Shown here: positions 52,882 to 60,925 of the stretch, piece after piece | Layout of the letters: each line of letters begins with the position of its first letter | How positions within the stretch are numbered: position 1 is the first letter of the stretch | Source: CAZHAX01 sp964530325 | GTDB lineage: Bacteria; Chloroflexota; Anaerolineae; B4-G1 | DNA: 64,000 bases | NCBI GenBank assembly: GCA_964530325.1 | Contig: CAZHAX010000004.1 | Span: forward strand, 1-64,000 | Direction: 5' to 3' | Position numbers and translations under genes: made by a program | Notes under the pieces: model-generated | Seen by the model: only the letters and a program-made list of their open reading frames with translations | What the model was told of the DNA's origin: nothing | Databases searched by the model: none

Positions 52882-53412
52882 ATGTCAGCCAAGTCTCCCG
52901 AATCCAAGGCGAAGCCGGCCGCCAAGCCGAAGAAGGCAGCGCCAGCCCCCAAGCCACAGAAGGCAGTGCCAGCCGCCCCTAAGCAGCCGGCCCCAGCGCC
53001 ATTGGTAGTACCGCTCACGCCAGACGAGGAGCGCACGTGGGCCATGCTCGCCCACCTCAGCGTATTGCTCAACCTGGTTACGGGCTTCCTCGGCGTCGCG
53101 GCTGCTCTGGTGATCTATCTCATCTACCAGACGCGGTCACGCTACGTAGCCTATCAAGCCCTCCAATCGCTCATCTTGCAGAGCATCGTCTGGGTAGGCG
53201 GAGGGATCATCACCGTCGCGGCCTGGGTTGTTACCGGCATGCTGATGGCGGTACTGGTAGGCTTCCTCTGCCTCCCCGTCACACTGCTGATATCTGCGTT
53301 CCCGATCGCCGCCATCGTGTATGGCATCGTGGGTGGCATCCAGTGCAGCCAGGGAGAGGACTTCCGCTACTGGCTGGTGGGCGACTGGGTACGGAGCACG
53401 CTGACGGGATAG
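52882..53412 (+). CDS. DUF4870-domain membrane protein with Ala/Pro/Lys-rich head
   Basis: A 176-residue protein. Residues 1-42 form a low-complexity Lys/Pro/Ala tail (KPAAKPKKAAPAPKPQKA); residues about 48-176 are a DUF4870 (Tic20-like) domain with TWAMLAHLSVLLNLVTGFLG, YVAYQALQSLILQSIVW and GIQCSQGEDFRYWLVGDW and four helices. The function of the domain is unknown in bacteria. ATG 52882 is chosen; AGAGGTGA lies just upstream. It is followed by a second, shorter member of the same family. Confidence 0.8.
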   Translation: MSAKSPESKAKPAAKPKKAAPAPKPQKAVPAAPKQPAPAPLVVPLTPDEERTWAMLAHLSVLLNLVTGFLGVAAALVIYLIYQTRSRYVAYQALQSLILQSIVWVGGGIITVAAWVVTGMLMAVLVGFLCLPVTLLISAFPIAAIVYGIVGGIQCSQGEDFRYWLVGDWVRSTLTG

Positions 53413-53440
53413 CGCTCGACCGCCAGAATGCCACTCGGGT

Positions 53441-53489
53441 TTGACACGCGGTCGAAAACCGCTACAATACACGCGTACCAAGCATTGGT
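53441..53489 (+). promoter_or_regulatory. promoter with two nested palindromes
   Basis: TTGACA (53441-53446), 16 bp, TACAAT (53463-53468). The spacer is itself an inverted repeat, gcggt 53448-53452 and accgc 53458-53462. A second inverted repeat, ACCAA 53477-53481 and TTGGT 53485-53489, lies just after the expected start site. Either could be an operator. Confidence 0.65.
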
Positions 53490-53555
53490 GCAGACGATAG
53501 CGAGTGAGATCGTACTAGGCGTCGGACTATCCAACATCTATCAAGGAGGTAGGAA

Positions 53556-53870
53556 ATGGCAGAAGCTAAGAAAGCGCCGGTGGGTGAGGTGACGCAGGAC
53601 GACAAGCTTTGGGCACTCTTGAGCTATATCTTCTGCCCTCTGGTCGGCATCATCGTGCTGCTCCTCGAGGACAAGAAGACCCGCCCGTTCCTCAAGTACA
53701 ACGCGGTGGTCTCGATCGTCCTTGGCGTGCTGTCCATTGTGCTGAGCGCCATCTGCATCGGCGTCCTGATCTGGTTCTACGCGATCTACCTGGGCATCAA
53801 GTCCTACCAGGGAGAGATGGTCGAGGTTCCGGTCATCTCGGACTTCGTCAGAAACCAGGGCTGGGCCTAG
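53556..53870 (+). CDS. short DUF4870-family membrane protein
   Basis: A 104-residue protein consisting of the DUF4870 domain alone: DDKLWALLSYIFCPLVGIIV, then KKTRPFLKYNAVVSIVLGVL and YLGIKSYQGEMVEVPVISDF, with three helices. It starts at ATG 53556 after a strong AAGGAGGT and is closed by a terminator, so it is a single-gene transcript. Tandem duplication with the 52882 gene is likely. Function unknown. Confidence 0.8.
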   Translation: MAEAKKAPVGEVTQDDKLWALLSYIFCPLVGIIVLLLEDKKTRPFLKYNAVVSIVLGVLSIVLSAICIGVLIWFYAIYLGIKSYQGEMVEVPVISDFVRNQGWA

Positions 53871-53897
53871 TACCACAACAGCATTCGGGCATGCGGG

Positions 53898-53929
53898 AAG
53901 GCCCTTCCCCCGTTGGGCGAAGGGCTTTT
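53898..53929 (+). terminator. rho-independent terminator
   Basis: Stem aaggcccttc (53898-53907) with gaagggcttt (53919-53928), one G-T wobble, followed by T residues. It closes the short DUF4870 gene. Confidence 0.8.
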
Positions 53930-53993
53930 CCACATGCCTGCCGCAGCACGGTCGCCTCCCGCGCGCGGCTGAGCCCGCAATAGACACTACCCA

Positions 53994-55766
53994 ATGCCAC
54001 CGCAACACAAGAAGTGGCAGCTGGCACCCGCTGCCCCGGCGGACCACCTGGCCAGATTCCCGGACCTCCATCCGGTCGTCGCCCAGCTGTTGTTCGGGCG
54101 CGGCATCACGGACCCTGTAGCTGCCGCCCGCTTCCTGGCTTGTGAAGACGCCGCCGCGGATCCATTCGCGCTGGCCGGCATGGCAGAGGCCGTCGCGCGA
54201 GTCCGGCAGGCCCTGGCCCACGGTGAGCAGATCGTGGTCTACGGCGACTTCGACGTCGACGGCGTGACCGCGACCGCACTCTGCCTGCAGGTTCTGCGGG
54301 CGCTTGGCGGCCACCCCGCCGCCCACATTCCCCACCGGATCGAAGAGGGGTACGGCCTCAACAACCAAACACTCGCCCGCCTCGCATCGGATGGCGTCCG
54401 CCTCATCATCACTGTCGACTGCGGTGTGCGCTCGGTCGAGGAGATCGCTCACGCCAACAGCCTAGGCATGGACGTCGTGGTGACCGACCATCACTCGGTC
54501 GGCCCTCAGCTCCCGCCTGCCGCCGCCGTAGTCGACCCCAAGCGGCCCGACAACAGCGCGCCCATAGCCCGCCTGGCCGGAGTGGGTGTAGCCTACAAGC
54601 TGGCCCAGGCGCTGCTCCGGCTAGAAGCCGAGGAGCCTATCGCTCCCTCCCCCGTCCAGCTTGAGCCGGTCGACCTGGTCGACTTCGTCGCCCTGGGCAC
54701 GGTAGCGGACCTGGTGCCACTCGTGGGAGAGAATCGCACGCTCGTCCACGAGGGCCTGGCGCTCATTAACTGCATGGGGCGGCCTGGTATCGCCGCCCTC
54801 TGCCGGCAGGCCGGGCTCAGCGCTGGTCAGATCGACACCATGGCCATCGGCTACGCGCTCGGACCCCGCCTCAACGCTGCAGGCCGCCTGGCGCACGCAG
54901 AGATATCCCTCCAGCTGCTCGATTCCACCTCCCAAGAGGGCGCCTGCACTCTAGCAGCGCAGCTCGACCGCTTGAACCGCCAGCGCCAGCAGCTCACCCA
55001 GTCGACCCAGCAGAAGGCCCGCGACTTAGCGGTGGCCGGCGCGGACGGCACCCCGCTTCTGTTCGCCGCGGACGCCGCCTTCCCGGCCGGCATTGTAGGA
55101 CTGGTCGCCAGTCGCCTCGTCGACGAGTTCTACCGCCCTGCCGTCGTCGTGGAGATCGGCGAGGACGTGAGCCACGGCTCCGCCCGCTCCATCCCCGAGT
55201 TCCACATGACCAGAGCGCTGGACCGCTGCGCCGACCTGCTGATCCGCCATGGAGGTCACGCGGCCGCCGCAGGCTTTGCGGTCAGGAACGAGGACCTTGA
55301 CACACTCGCCGACCGCCTGCGCCGTTTGGCTGTGGAGGAGCTGAGCGAGATCGATCTGGCTCCGACACTGGAGGTCGATCTGGAGGCAGATCTGTCCTCC
55401 ATGTCCTGGGAGCTGCAGCGCCAGCTCGCCCGGCTGGAGCCTTGCGGCATGGGGAACCCTCAGCCGCTGTTCCTGACCGGCGGCGTCCGCCTGCTGGATC
55501 GCAGGCGCGTTGGCGATGGCGGTAGACACCTGAAGCTGACGTTGTCCGACGGCGAGATGGTCTGGGACGGCATCGCCTTCCGCCAGGGCGAGACTGCACC
55601 CTGCCTCGGCGATCGGGTCGACCTCGTCTACCACCTCGAGGTCAACGAATGGAACGGGAGCAGGCGTCTCCAGCTCAACGTCCAGGACGTGCGCCCCTCT
55701 GACCCCTCCCCGCCCCGGCCATGGCCGGGAAACGGGACGACACGTCCCGCGGAGCGAGCGGCGTGA
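53994..55766 (+). CDS. recJ: RecJ single-strand DNA exonuclease
   Basis: A 590-residue 5'-3' exonuclease of the DHH family, acting in recombination, mismatch and excision repair. Motifs: VVYGDFDVDGVTA (D85, D87, D89), ITVDCG (D142) and VVTDHH (D165-H167), then the DHHA1 motif HGGHAAAAGFAV and the C-terminal oligonucleotide-binding domain (LARLEPCGMGNPQPLF). Length and motifs fit a standard RecJ. It overlaps the epimerase gene by 4 bp (GTGA). A second RecJ-like gene lies at 57792-60095. Confidence 0.93.
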   Translation: MPPQHKKWQLAPAAPADHLARFPDLHPVVAQLLFGRGITDPVAAARFLACEDAAADPFALAGMAEAVARVRQALAHGEQIVVYGDFDVDGVTATALCLQVLRALGGHPAAHIPHRIEEGYGLNNQTLARLASDGVRLIITVDCGVRSVEEIAHANSLGMDVVVTDHHSVGPQLPPAAAVVDPKRPDNSAPIARLAGVGVAYKLAQALLRLEAEEPIAPSPVQLEPVDLVDFVALGTVADLVPLVGENRTLVHEGLALINCMGRPGIAALCRQAGLSAGQIDTMAIGYALGPRLNAAGRLAHAEISLQLLDSTSQEGACTLAAQLDRLNRQRQQLTQSTQQKARDLAVAGADGTPLLFAADAAFPAGIVGLVASRLVDEFYRPAVVVEIGEDVSHGSARSIPEFHMTRALDRCADLLIRHGGHAAAAGFAVRNEDLDTLADRLRRLAVEELSEIDLAPTLEVDLEADLSSMSWELQRQLARLEPCGMGNPQPLFLTGGVRLLDRRRVGDGGRHLKLTLSDGEMVWDGIAFRQGETAPCLGDRVDLVYHLEVNEWNGSRRLQLNVQDVRPSDPSPPRPWPGNGTTRPAERAA

Positions 55767-56722
55767 GGCTCCTGGTCACGGGTGCCGCCGGCTTCATCGG
55801 CAGTCACGTTGCTGAAGCCCTGCTTGAGCGCGGCGACGAGGTCGCCGGCCTCGACAACTTCAACGACTACTACAGCCCGGAGCGCAAGCGGGCCAATGTG
55901 TCTCTCCTGACCTCCAGTCCCGGCTTTGTACTCCACGAGGCCGACATCCGGGACGCGGAACACATGCGCACCCTCTGCGCGCAGGGCCAGTACGACGCCA
56001 TAGTCCACTTGGCGGCCATGGCCGGCGTGCGTTACTCAGTTGACAGGGCGCCGCTCTACGTCGAGGTCAACGTCTCTGGCACAGTGAACCTGCTCGACGC
56101 GGCCCGCCGGGCCGGGGTAGGGCATTTCGTCTTCGCATCGACATCATCCGTCTACGGCCGAAGCGAACGCGTCCCCTTTCGCGAGGACGACCCTCTTGGC
56201 CGTCCCCTGGCCCCCTACCCCGCCACGAAGATCGCCGGCGAGTTGATGGGCCACGCCTATCACAATATGTTCGGTATCTCCTTCACCGCCGTTCGCCTCT
56301 TCTCCGTGTATGGGCCGCGCGGAAGGCCAGATATGATGCCATACCACATCACCGACTGTATTGCGCACAGGCGTGAGTTCACCCTCTATGACGCCGGCGA
56401 GATGCACCGGGACTGGACATACGTAGACGACATCGTCTCCGGCATCCTGGGTGCCGCCGACCGCCGGCTGGGATACGAAGTGATCAACCTCGGTCGAGGT
56501 GAGCCGGTCCGGATGGCGGACTTCGTCGAGCTGATCCAGGCACTCGTCGGCAAGCCGGCCCGGATGATCACGCAGCCCGCACCGCCCAGTGAGCCGCCGA
56601 CTACGTTCGCCGATCTGACCAGGGCACGAGATCTCCTGGCCTACGAGCCGGTTGTATCGGCCAGCGATGGCATGCGCAGGTTCTGGGAATGGTACCAAGC
56701 GGAAGTCCTGGAGAACGAGTAG
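55763..56722 (+). CDS. NAD-dependent epimerase, UDP-glucuronate 4-epimerase-like
   Basis: A 319-residue extended SDR. Rossmann motif GAAGFIG (7-13), DNFNDYYSPERKR (31-43), which is characteristic of UDP-glucuronate/UDP-galacturonate epimerases, active-site Y152-x-x-x-K156 (YPATK), and VRLFSVYGPRGRPDMMPYH. The product would supply UDP-galacturonate for surface polysaccharide. GTG 55763 is chosen because it starts the protein at the Rossmann strand (MRLLVTGAAG) and overlaps the recJ stop; ATG 55721 adds 14 unlikely residues. A terminator follows. Confidence 0.85.
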   Translation: MRLLVTGAAGFIGSHVAEALLERGDEVAGLDNFNDYYSPERKRANVSLLTSSPGFVLHEADIRDAEHMRTLCAQGQYDAIVHLAAMAGVRYSVDRAPLYVEVNVSGTVNLLDAARRAGVGHFVFASTSSVYGRSERVPFREDDPLGRPLAPYPATKIAGELMGHAYHNMFGISFTAVRLFSVYGPRGRPDMMPYHITDCIAHRREFTLYDAGEMHRDWTYVDDIVSGILGAADRRLGYEVINLGRGEPVRMADFVELIQALVGKPARMITQPAPPSEPPTTFADLTRARDLLAYEPVVSASDGMRRFWEWYQAEVLENE

Positions 56723-56757
56723 CCAGTCTGGTCGCCCCGTCCGCCGCTCGTCACAGC

Positions 56758-56790
56758 GAACCCCCGCAGGTCAAAGGCCGGCGGGGGTTC
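56758..56790. terminator. bidirectional terminator between convergent genes
   Basis: Perfect 10-bp stem gaacccccgc (56758-56767) and gcgggggttc (56781-56790), 13-nt loop, followed by ctctt. It serves the epimerase gene and, read from the other strand, the PAP2 gene. Confidence 0.75.
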
Positions 56791-56812
56791 CTCTTGAGCC
56801 GGACTGATGCGG

Positions 56813-57730
56813 TCAGGCCGCAGGTACGCTCTGCCTATCGGCCAGGCCGAGCTTGAGGAACAACCAGGGAGCTCCCAGGCTGGCCCACAGCCCGATCAGC
56901 GCATACCGAACGACGCGTAGGATGTCGTAGAGCTCCTCACCCTCGGCAGGCAACACGGCCTTCAGACCCAGGTACAGGCCGAGCAGCGGCACCGCACCAA
57001 CGACGAACCGGAGGCAGCGCTTCCACAGCGGCCCTCGGGCGCTCATGGGGGCATATCGCAGCGCGAGCGGCAGACCCACCCCCACCCCGACCAAGACGCC
57101 CGCCGCGCTTGCCGAGCCGAACCCAGGTGTCAGCGCAGCGAGCACAAGCGGAACGCCTGCACCGAGCGCCAGCTGCGCTCCAAGGCCGGCCCTACCCAAG
57201 GCCGCCTCGATGCCCGGCACGAGCAGCAGCCAGGCTGCCAGCAGCAGCCCGCCCACTGCCCATCCGCCCAGGACGTCCGTCGGGAAATGGACTCCCAGGT
57301 AGACCCTTGAGAAGCCAACGAGGATCATGAGTAGCACAGCCACCGCCCATACCCATGCCTTGCGCAAAGTGGCAGCAATGAGCCCCCACATGACCACAGC
57401 GGACATCGAGTGCCCGCTCGGCAGGCCGCAAGCGCGGGCGCCGGTGTAGTCCGTCTCCTTCAGCTGCACTGCGGGGTCCAGGTCGTATGGCCTGGGCAAG
57501 CCAAGCAGACCCTTGAGACCCGTGGTCACGTAGCTCCCCACTAGGAAGATCACTCCCAGGCGGGCACCGAGGCCGAAATCGATGCACCAGATGATCAGCG
57601 GGATCAACACCAAGAGGAACTCCTCTTCGCCCAACAGCGTGAATCCCTTCATGAGCGCCACCAGAAACGGGCTTTGTACGGCCTGCAGCACACGGATCAA
57701 CTCTAGTCCCCAGTCCTGAATCCCGTCCAT
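56813..57730 (-). CDS. PAP2-superfamily membrane phosphatase
   Basis: A 305-residue membrane phosphatase with about eight helices. The three-part motif is complete: K73-x6-R80-P (KGLLGLPRP), P104-SGH107 and S-R142-x5-H148-x3-D152 (SRVYLGVHFPTDV). Members dephosphorylate undecaprenyl pyrophosphate, phosphatidate or similar lipids. The extra C-terminal helices (about 190-300) are longer than in a minimal PAP2. ATG 57730 is preceded by AGGAGGAG. Recycling of polyprenyl carriers would fit the glycan genes, but that is inference. Confidence 0.87.
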   Translation of the reverse strand: MDGIQDWGLELIRVLQAVQSPFLVALMKGFTLLGEEEFLLVLIPLIIWCIDFGLGARLGVIFLVGSYVTTGLKGLLGLPRPYDLDPAVQLKETDYTGARACGLPSGHSMSAVVMWGLIAATLRKAWVWAVAVLLMILVGFSRVYLGVHFPTDVLGGWAVGGLLLAAWLLLVPGIEAALGRAGLGAQLALGAGVPLVLAALTPGFGSASAAGVLVGVGVGLPLALRYAPMSARGPLWKRCLRFVVGAVPLLGLYLGLKAVLPAEGEELYDILRVVRYALIGLWASLGAPWLFLKLGLADRQSVPAA

Positions 57731-57791
57731 CTGTCTCCTCCTCTCGATCTACCCAGTCGCCAAGGTACACACGGTCCGGACGACAGCGCGG

Positions 57792-60095
57792 TCAGATCAG
57801 CCCATCCACGCCAGCCCTGGCAAAGTGAACCCGATAGGCAGCGGTCTCTGCCAGCAGCTCCGCCAGACGCCGGGCAGCCTCCTCCTTCCGCCCCCGCTCT
57901 GGCTTTCCGCTGCCCACGGCCAGGAGGAGCTGATCCCCACCCTCCTCACTGATAAGCAGATCACCTCGGGCGGCAAGCCAGTCCAGGCCGGCCCAAACAG
58001 TCGCCTCGCGCTGTCCGGTCGCCGCCGCCAGTTCCGCGATGCTCACGCTGCCGCCCTGCTGATTGACGGCGTGTTTCGCCAGCCCGGCGAGCCTCTTCAG
58101 CAGCTTCTCCGGCTGGTCCAGACCAGGGTCCCTGGCAAACACGTGTATCTCCTGCGGGGCCACTCGCTCCACAGCAGCGGCCAGCTCCGCGGGACCGGGC
58201 GGAGCGGTCCATATGACCAGCGTCCTGCCGGCCTCCAGCTCTCTCCGGTCCCGCCCACCCACATCAGCCCTGTGCTCAGCCTCACTCCAGACCTGGACAC
58301 CCTCCCGCGCAGTGAGCCTGGCCAGCGCTTCTCGGGGCCTGGCCTCACCCCGGCAGTCGACGATGACAGCCAGGGCAGGCCTGGCTGTCACTGCCGCCTG
58401 ACCTTCGACTATGGGCCGCGCATCGACCCACTCCAACTGAACCCTGCGCTCGCCCCGGAAGTCACTCGACCGGGCAGTGTAGGCAAGATCGAACCGCCCA
58501 TCCGGCAGCTCTCCATCCGCCCCTCGCCACCAGATCAGATCGAATCTCTCGCCCCCCTCATCCTCGACCGTCACCACCAGATGCTCGTCGTTCCGGCCAA
58601 CCGACCTTTGTCCAGCGACACGCATACCGCTGCAGGCCAGTGTCAGCGGGGGGTTGCCAGCGCCGAAGGGGGCCAGCCGTTCGATCTGCTCTACCAGGTC
58701 GAGCGCAATAGCGCCCAGGCCGAGGCGGGCGTCTATCTGGAGCGGAGGGCGCTTGCCCACCTCCGCCATCATCTCCCCTACCGTCCCCGCGAGGGCTGCG
58801 CGAAACTCCGGAATGCGATCTGGGCTGATGCTCATGCCAGCAGCCATGGGGTGGCCGCCAAACGAGTCGAGCATCTCCGAGTGTGCGGCAATGGCAGCGC
58901 TGATATCGACGCCCTCGATAGACCGGGCCGACCCTCGCGCCAGTCCTCCGCCAGTCGTCGTGAACAGAACAACCGGGCGGGAGTACCGCTGGGCCAGCCT
59001 GCCGGCCACAACGCCCACCACTCCTCCGGGCCAGGATTCTCCAACCAGAACCAGCGCGGCGTGACTAAGCAGCACCGGATTCTTCTCCACCTGGCTCACT
59101 GCTGCCTGGGCCACCTGGTCGCAAAGCAGCCTGCGCCGGGCGTTCAAGCCCTCCATCTCGCTCGCCAGCATACGGGCCCTCGCCAAATCGCTGGTTGTAA
59201 GGAACTCGACCGCGACCGTCGCGTCCGCCAGGCGCCCAAGCGAGTTGAGGCGGGGAGCCAGCGCGAAGCCAATGTGCTCCTCGGTAAGTCGGGCAGGGGT
59301 GACCTCCGCCATCTCCATCATCACCCGCAGTCCCAGTCGCTCGGTCTCTCGCAGCCGTTCCAGACCACGCTGCACCAGGTAGCGGGTATCGCCTGTCAGC
59401 ACGGCGACGTCCGCCACTGCGCCCAAGGCGACCAGATCGAGGTGGCGGGCCGCCTCATCATCCCGGCCTGCCCTGCCGTACATGGCGAGTGCCAGCTGCC
59501 AGGCGCAGCCGACGCCGGGCAACTCCCGCAGCGGATGATCACCCGCAAGCATCTTCGGATCGATGACAGCGTAGGCCTCGGGCAGCGATTGCGGGAGGTC
59601 GTGATGATCCGTGATCACGACATCGACCCCCCTCGTGCGAGCATACTCTACGGCCTCGTGCCCGCGCACACCCGTATCGCAGGTCACCACCACCTGCACG
59701 CCGTCATCGATCAGCCCTTCGAGGGCGGGCTGGTGAAAGCCGTGCGAGCCCCGCTCCCGATGGGGTATATGGTACCAGACCGCCCCGCCCAGGTCCCGGA
59801 GCATCGAAACGAGCACTGTAGTCGCCGTCTGTCCGTCAACGTCGAAATCGCCCCAGACGCAGATCTGCTCACCCCCCGCTATGGCCGCCTCCAGCCGCTC
59901 CGCACCACGCACCAGGCCCGGCAACTCCTCAGCGCCCGCGGGCTGGTACTCGTCAGGGTTCAGGAATCCCCTCGCCGAGCCCGGGGCAGCGTACCCGCGC
60001 GCGGCGAGCGTCGCCGCGACCAACGGATGGCCGCCTACTGCTTGCTGCAGCTCCTCCGTAACGGGTGCGCAGGACGGCTCGACCCATTCGCGCAT
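57792..60095 (-). CDS. second RecJ-like DHH exonuclease with extended C-terminus
   Basis: A 767-residue DHH/DHHA1 protein. ICVWGDFDVDGQTATT (D83, D85, D87), TCDTG (D140), ITDHHDLP (D163-H165), then GGHPMAAGMSI and an oligonucleotide-binding part (LAPFGAGNPPLTLACSGMRV). Residues after about 560 form an extra domain with VIWTAPPGPAELAAAVERV and a winged-helix-like SIAELAAATGQREATVWAGL, absent from the recJ at 53994. Its start overlaps the nuclease gene by one base (TGATG), so it belongs to the end-processing operon. Confidence 0.88.
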   Translation of the reverse strand: MREWVEPSCAPVTEELQQAVGGHPLVAATLAARGYAAPGSARGFLNPDEYQPAGAEELPGLVRGAERLEAAIAGGEQICVWGDFDVDGQTATTVLVSMLRDLGGAVWYHIPHRERGSHGFHQPALEGLIDDGVQVVVTCDTGVRGHEAVEYARTRGVDVVITDHHDLPQSLPEAYAVIDPKMLAGDHPLRELPGVGCAWQLALAMYGRAGRDDEAARHLDLVALGAVADVAVLTGDTRYLVQRGLERLRETERLGLRVMMEMAEVTPARLTEEHIGFALAPRLNSLGRLADATVAVEFLTTSDLARARMLASEMEGLNARRRLLCDQVAQAAVSQVEKNPVLLSHAALVLVGESWPGGVVGVVAGRLAQRYSRPVVLFTTTGGGLARGSARSIEGVDISAAIAAHSEMLDSFGGHPMAAGMSISPDRIPEFRAALAGTVGEMMAEVGKRPPLQIDARLGLGAIALDLVEQIERLAPFGAGNPPLTLACSGMRVAGQRSVGRNDEHLVVTVEDEGGERFDLIWWRGADGELPDGRFDLAYTARSSDFRGERRVQLEWVDARPIVEGQAAVTARPALAVIVDCRGEARPREALARLTAREGVQVWSEAEHRADVGGRDRRELEAGRTLVIWTAPPGPAELAAAVERVAPQEIHVFARDPGLDQPEKLLKRLAGLAKHAVNQQGGSVSIAELAAATGQREATVWAGLDWLAARGDLLISEEGGDQLLLAVGSGKPERGRKEEAARRLAELLAETAAYRVHFARAGVDGLI

Positions 60096-60925
60096 CAGTA
60101 GGCCACCTCCTCCACTTCCCCGAATTCGAAGGTCGGTCCCAGATCGTCACCTGCCCCCTCCTCGTCGGAGGATTCATCGAGCGGGCCCGCTCCAACGCCG
60201 CGTCTACACAGCGAGCGATAGACGCAGTAGCGGCATTGGTTTCGGTCATCGGTCAGAGGCTGGTCGCCCTCCGGAAGCCGGTCGATCTCCGAAGCCAAAG
60301 CCGCCAGATAGCTGCCGTCGCTATCGAACTGAGCCGCGCCGTACTCGAAGACCTCGGGCTCATCCGGGAAGGCGGCATACCAGTAGACCATCTCGACCTG
60401 CTCCGGGAGCACGGCATTGCCGGCGTTGAGATGCATCCCCCCCCGCACCAACAGGTACGGATAGACCCTCGTCTGCAGCCGTTCGGCCACCAGCTCACGT
60501 TTCGGCTTTCGCCGCGAGGTCTTCCAATCCACTATGACCATTCGCCCGCCGGCCTCGGCGGCTACCAGATCGTAGCGAGCCAGCAGCCGCCGGCTGCCCA
60601 GCGGCGCAGTGAGCAGCAGCTCCGAGTGGCGCACCTCCGGCAGACCGGCCGGCCGCTGCTCCAGGTAGTTGGTCCACCAGATTCTGAGCTCTTCATCCCC
60701 GATCGAAGCCTCGAGCCTATCCGCCGGCACTCCGCTTACGTGCTGGTGGACCAGCCGGTGGAACGCGGCTCCCATCTGCAGGTGGAGCTCGTGCTCCAGC
60801 ACCGGCTCGGCCTCGACAGCGGGCCAAGCCAGCCTGAGGACGTGCGTCAGCTGGAAGCGCCGCCGGCAGTCAGCGAAGTCCTGCAGGCTGTCCTGGCTGA
60901 ACACGAAATCAGCTGGTAGACGCAC
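60095..60925 (-). CDS. Fe-S PD-(D/E)XK nuclease, AddB/RecB-nuclease-like
   Basis: A 276-residue stand-alone nuclease. The PD-(D/E)XK core is visible as ARYDLVAAEAGGRMVIVDWK, followed by TSRRKPKRELVAERLQTRVY with the usual Q-x-x-x-Y. Four cysteines in the AddB/Cas4 arrangement (C20 in FADCRRRF, then C231, C234 and C240 in CRYCVYRSLC) should hold a 4Fe-4S cluster. It overlaps the helicase gene by 17 bp upstream and the RecJ-like gene by one base downstream. No Cas genes are nearby, so a repair role is favoured over CRISPR adaptation. Confidence 0.85.
   Translation of the reverse strand: MRLPADFVFSQDSLQDFADCRRRFQLTHVLRLAWPAVEAEPVLEHELHLQMGAAFHRLVHQHVSGVPADRLEASIGDEELRIWWTNYLEQRPAGLPEVRHSELLLTAPLGSRRLLARYDLVAAEAGGRMVIVDWKTSRRKPKRELVAERLQTRVYPYLLVRGGMHLNAGNAVLPEQVEMVYWYAAFPDEPEVFEYGAAQFDSDGSYLAALASEIDRLPEGDQPLTDDRNQCRYCVYRSLCRRGVGAGPLDESSDEEGAGDDLGPTFEFGEVEEVAY

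Noticed and set aside
57825..60101. A 758-codon open frame antisense to the second RecJ-like gene
   Set aside because: It mirrors the RecJ codons exactly opposite, has a low-complexity His/Arg/Pro/Gln composition and no protein motifs; a codon-bias shadow.
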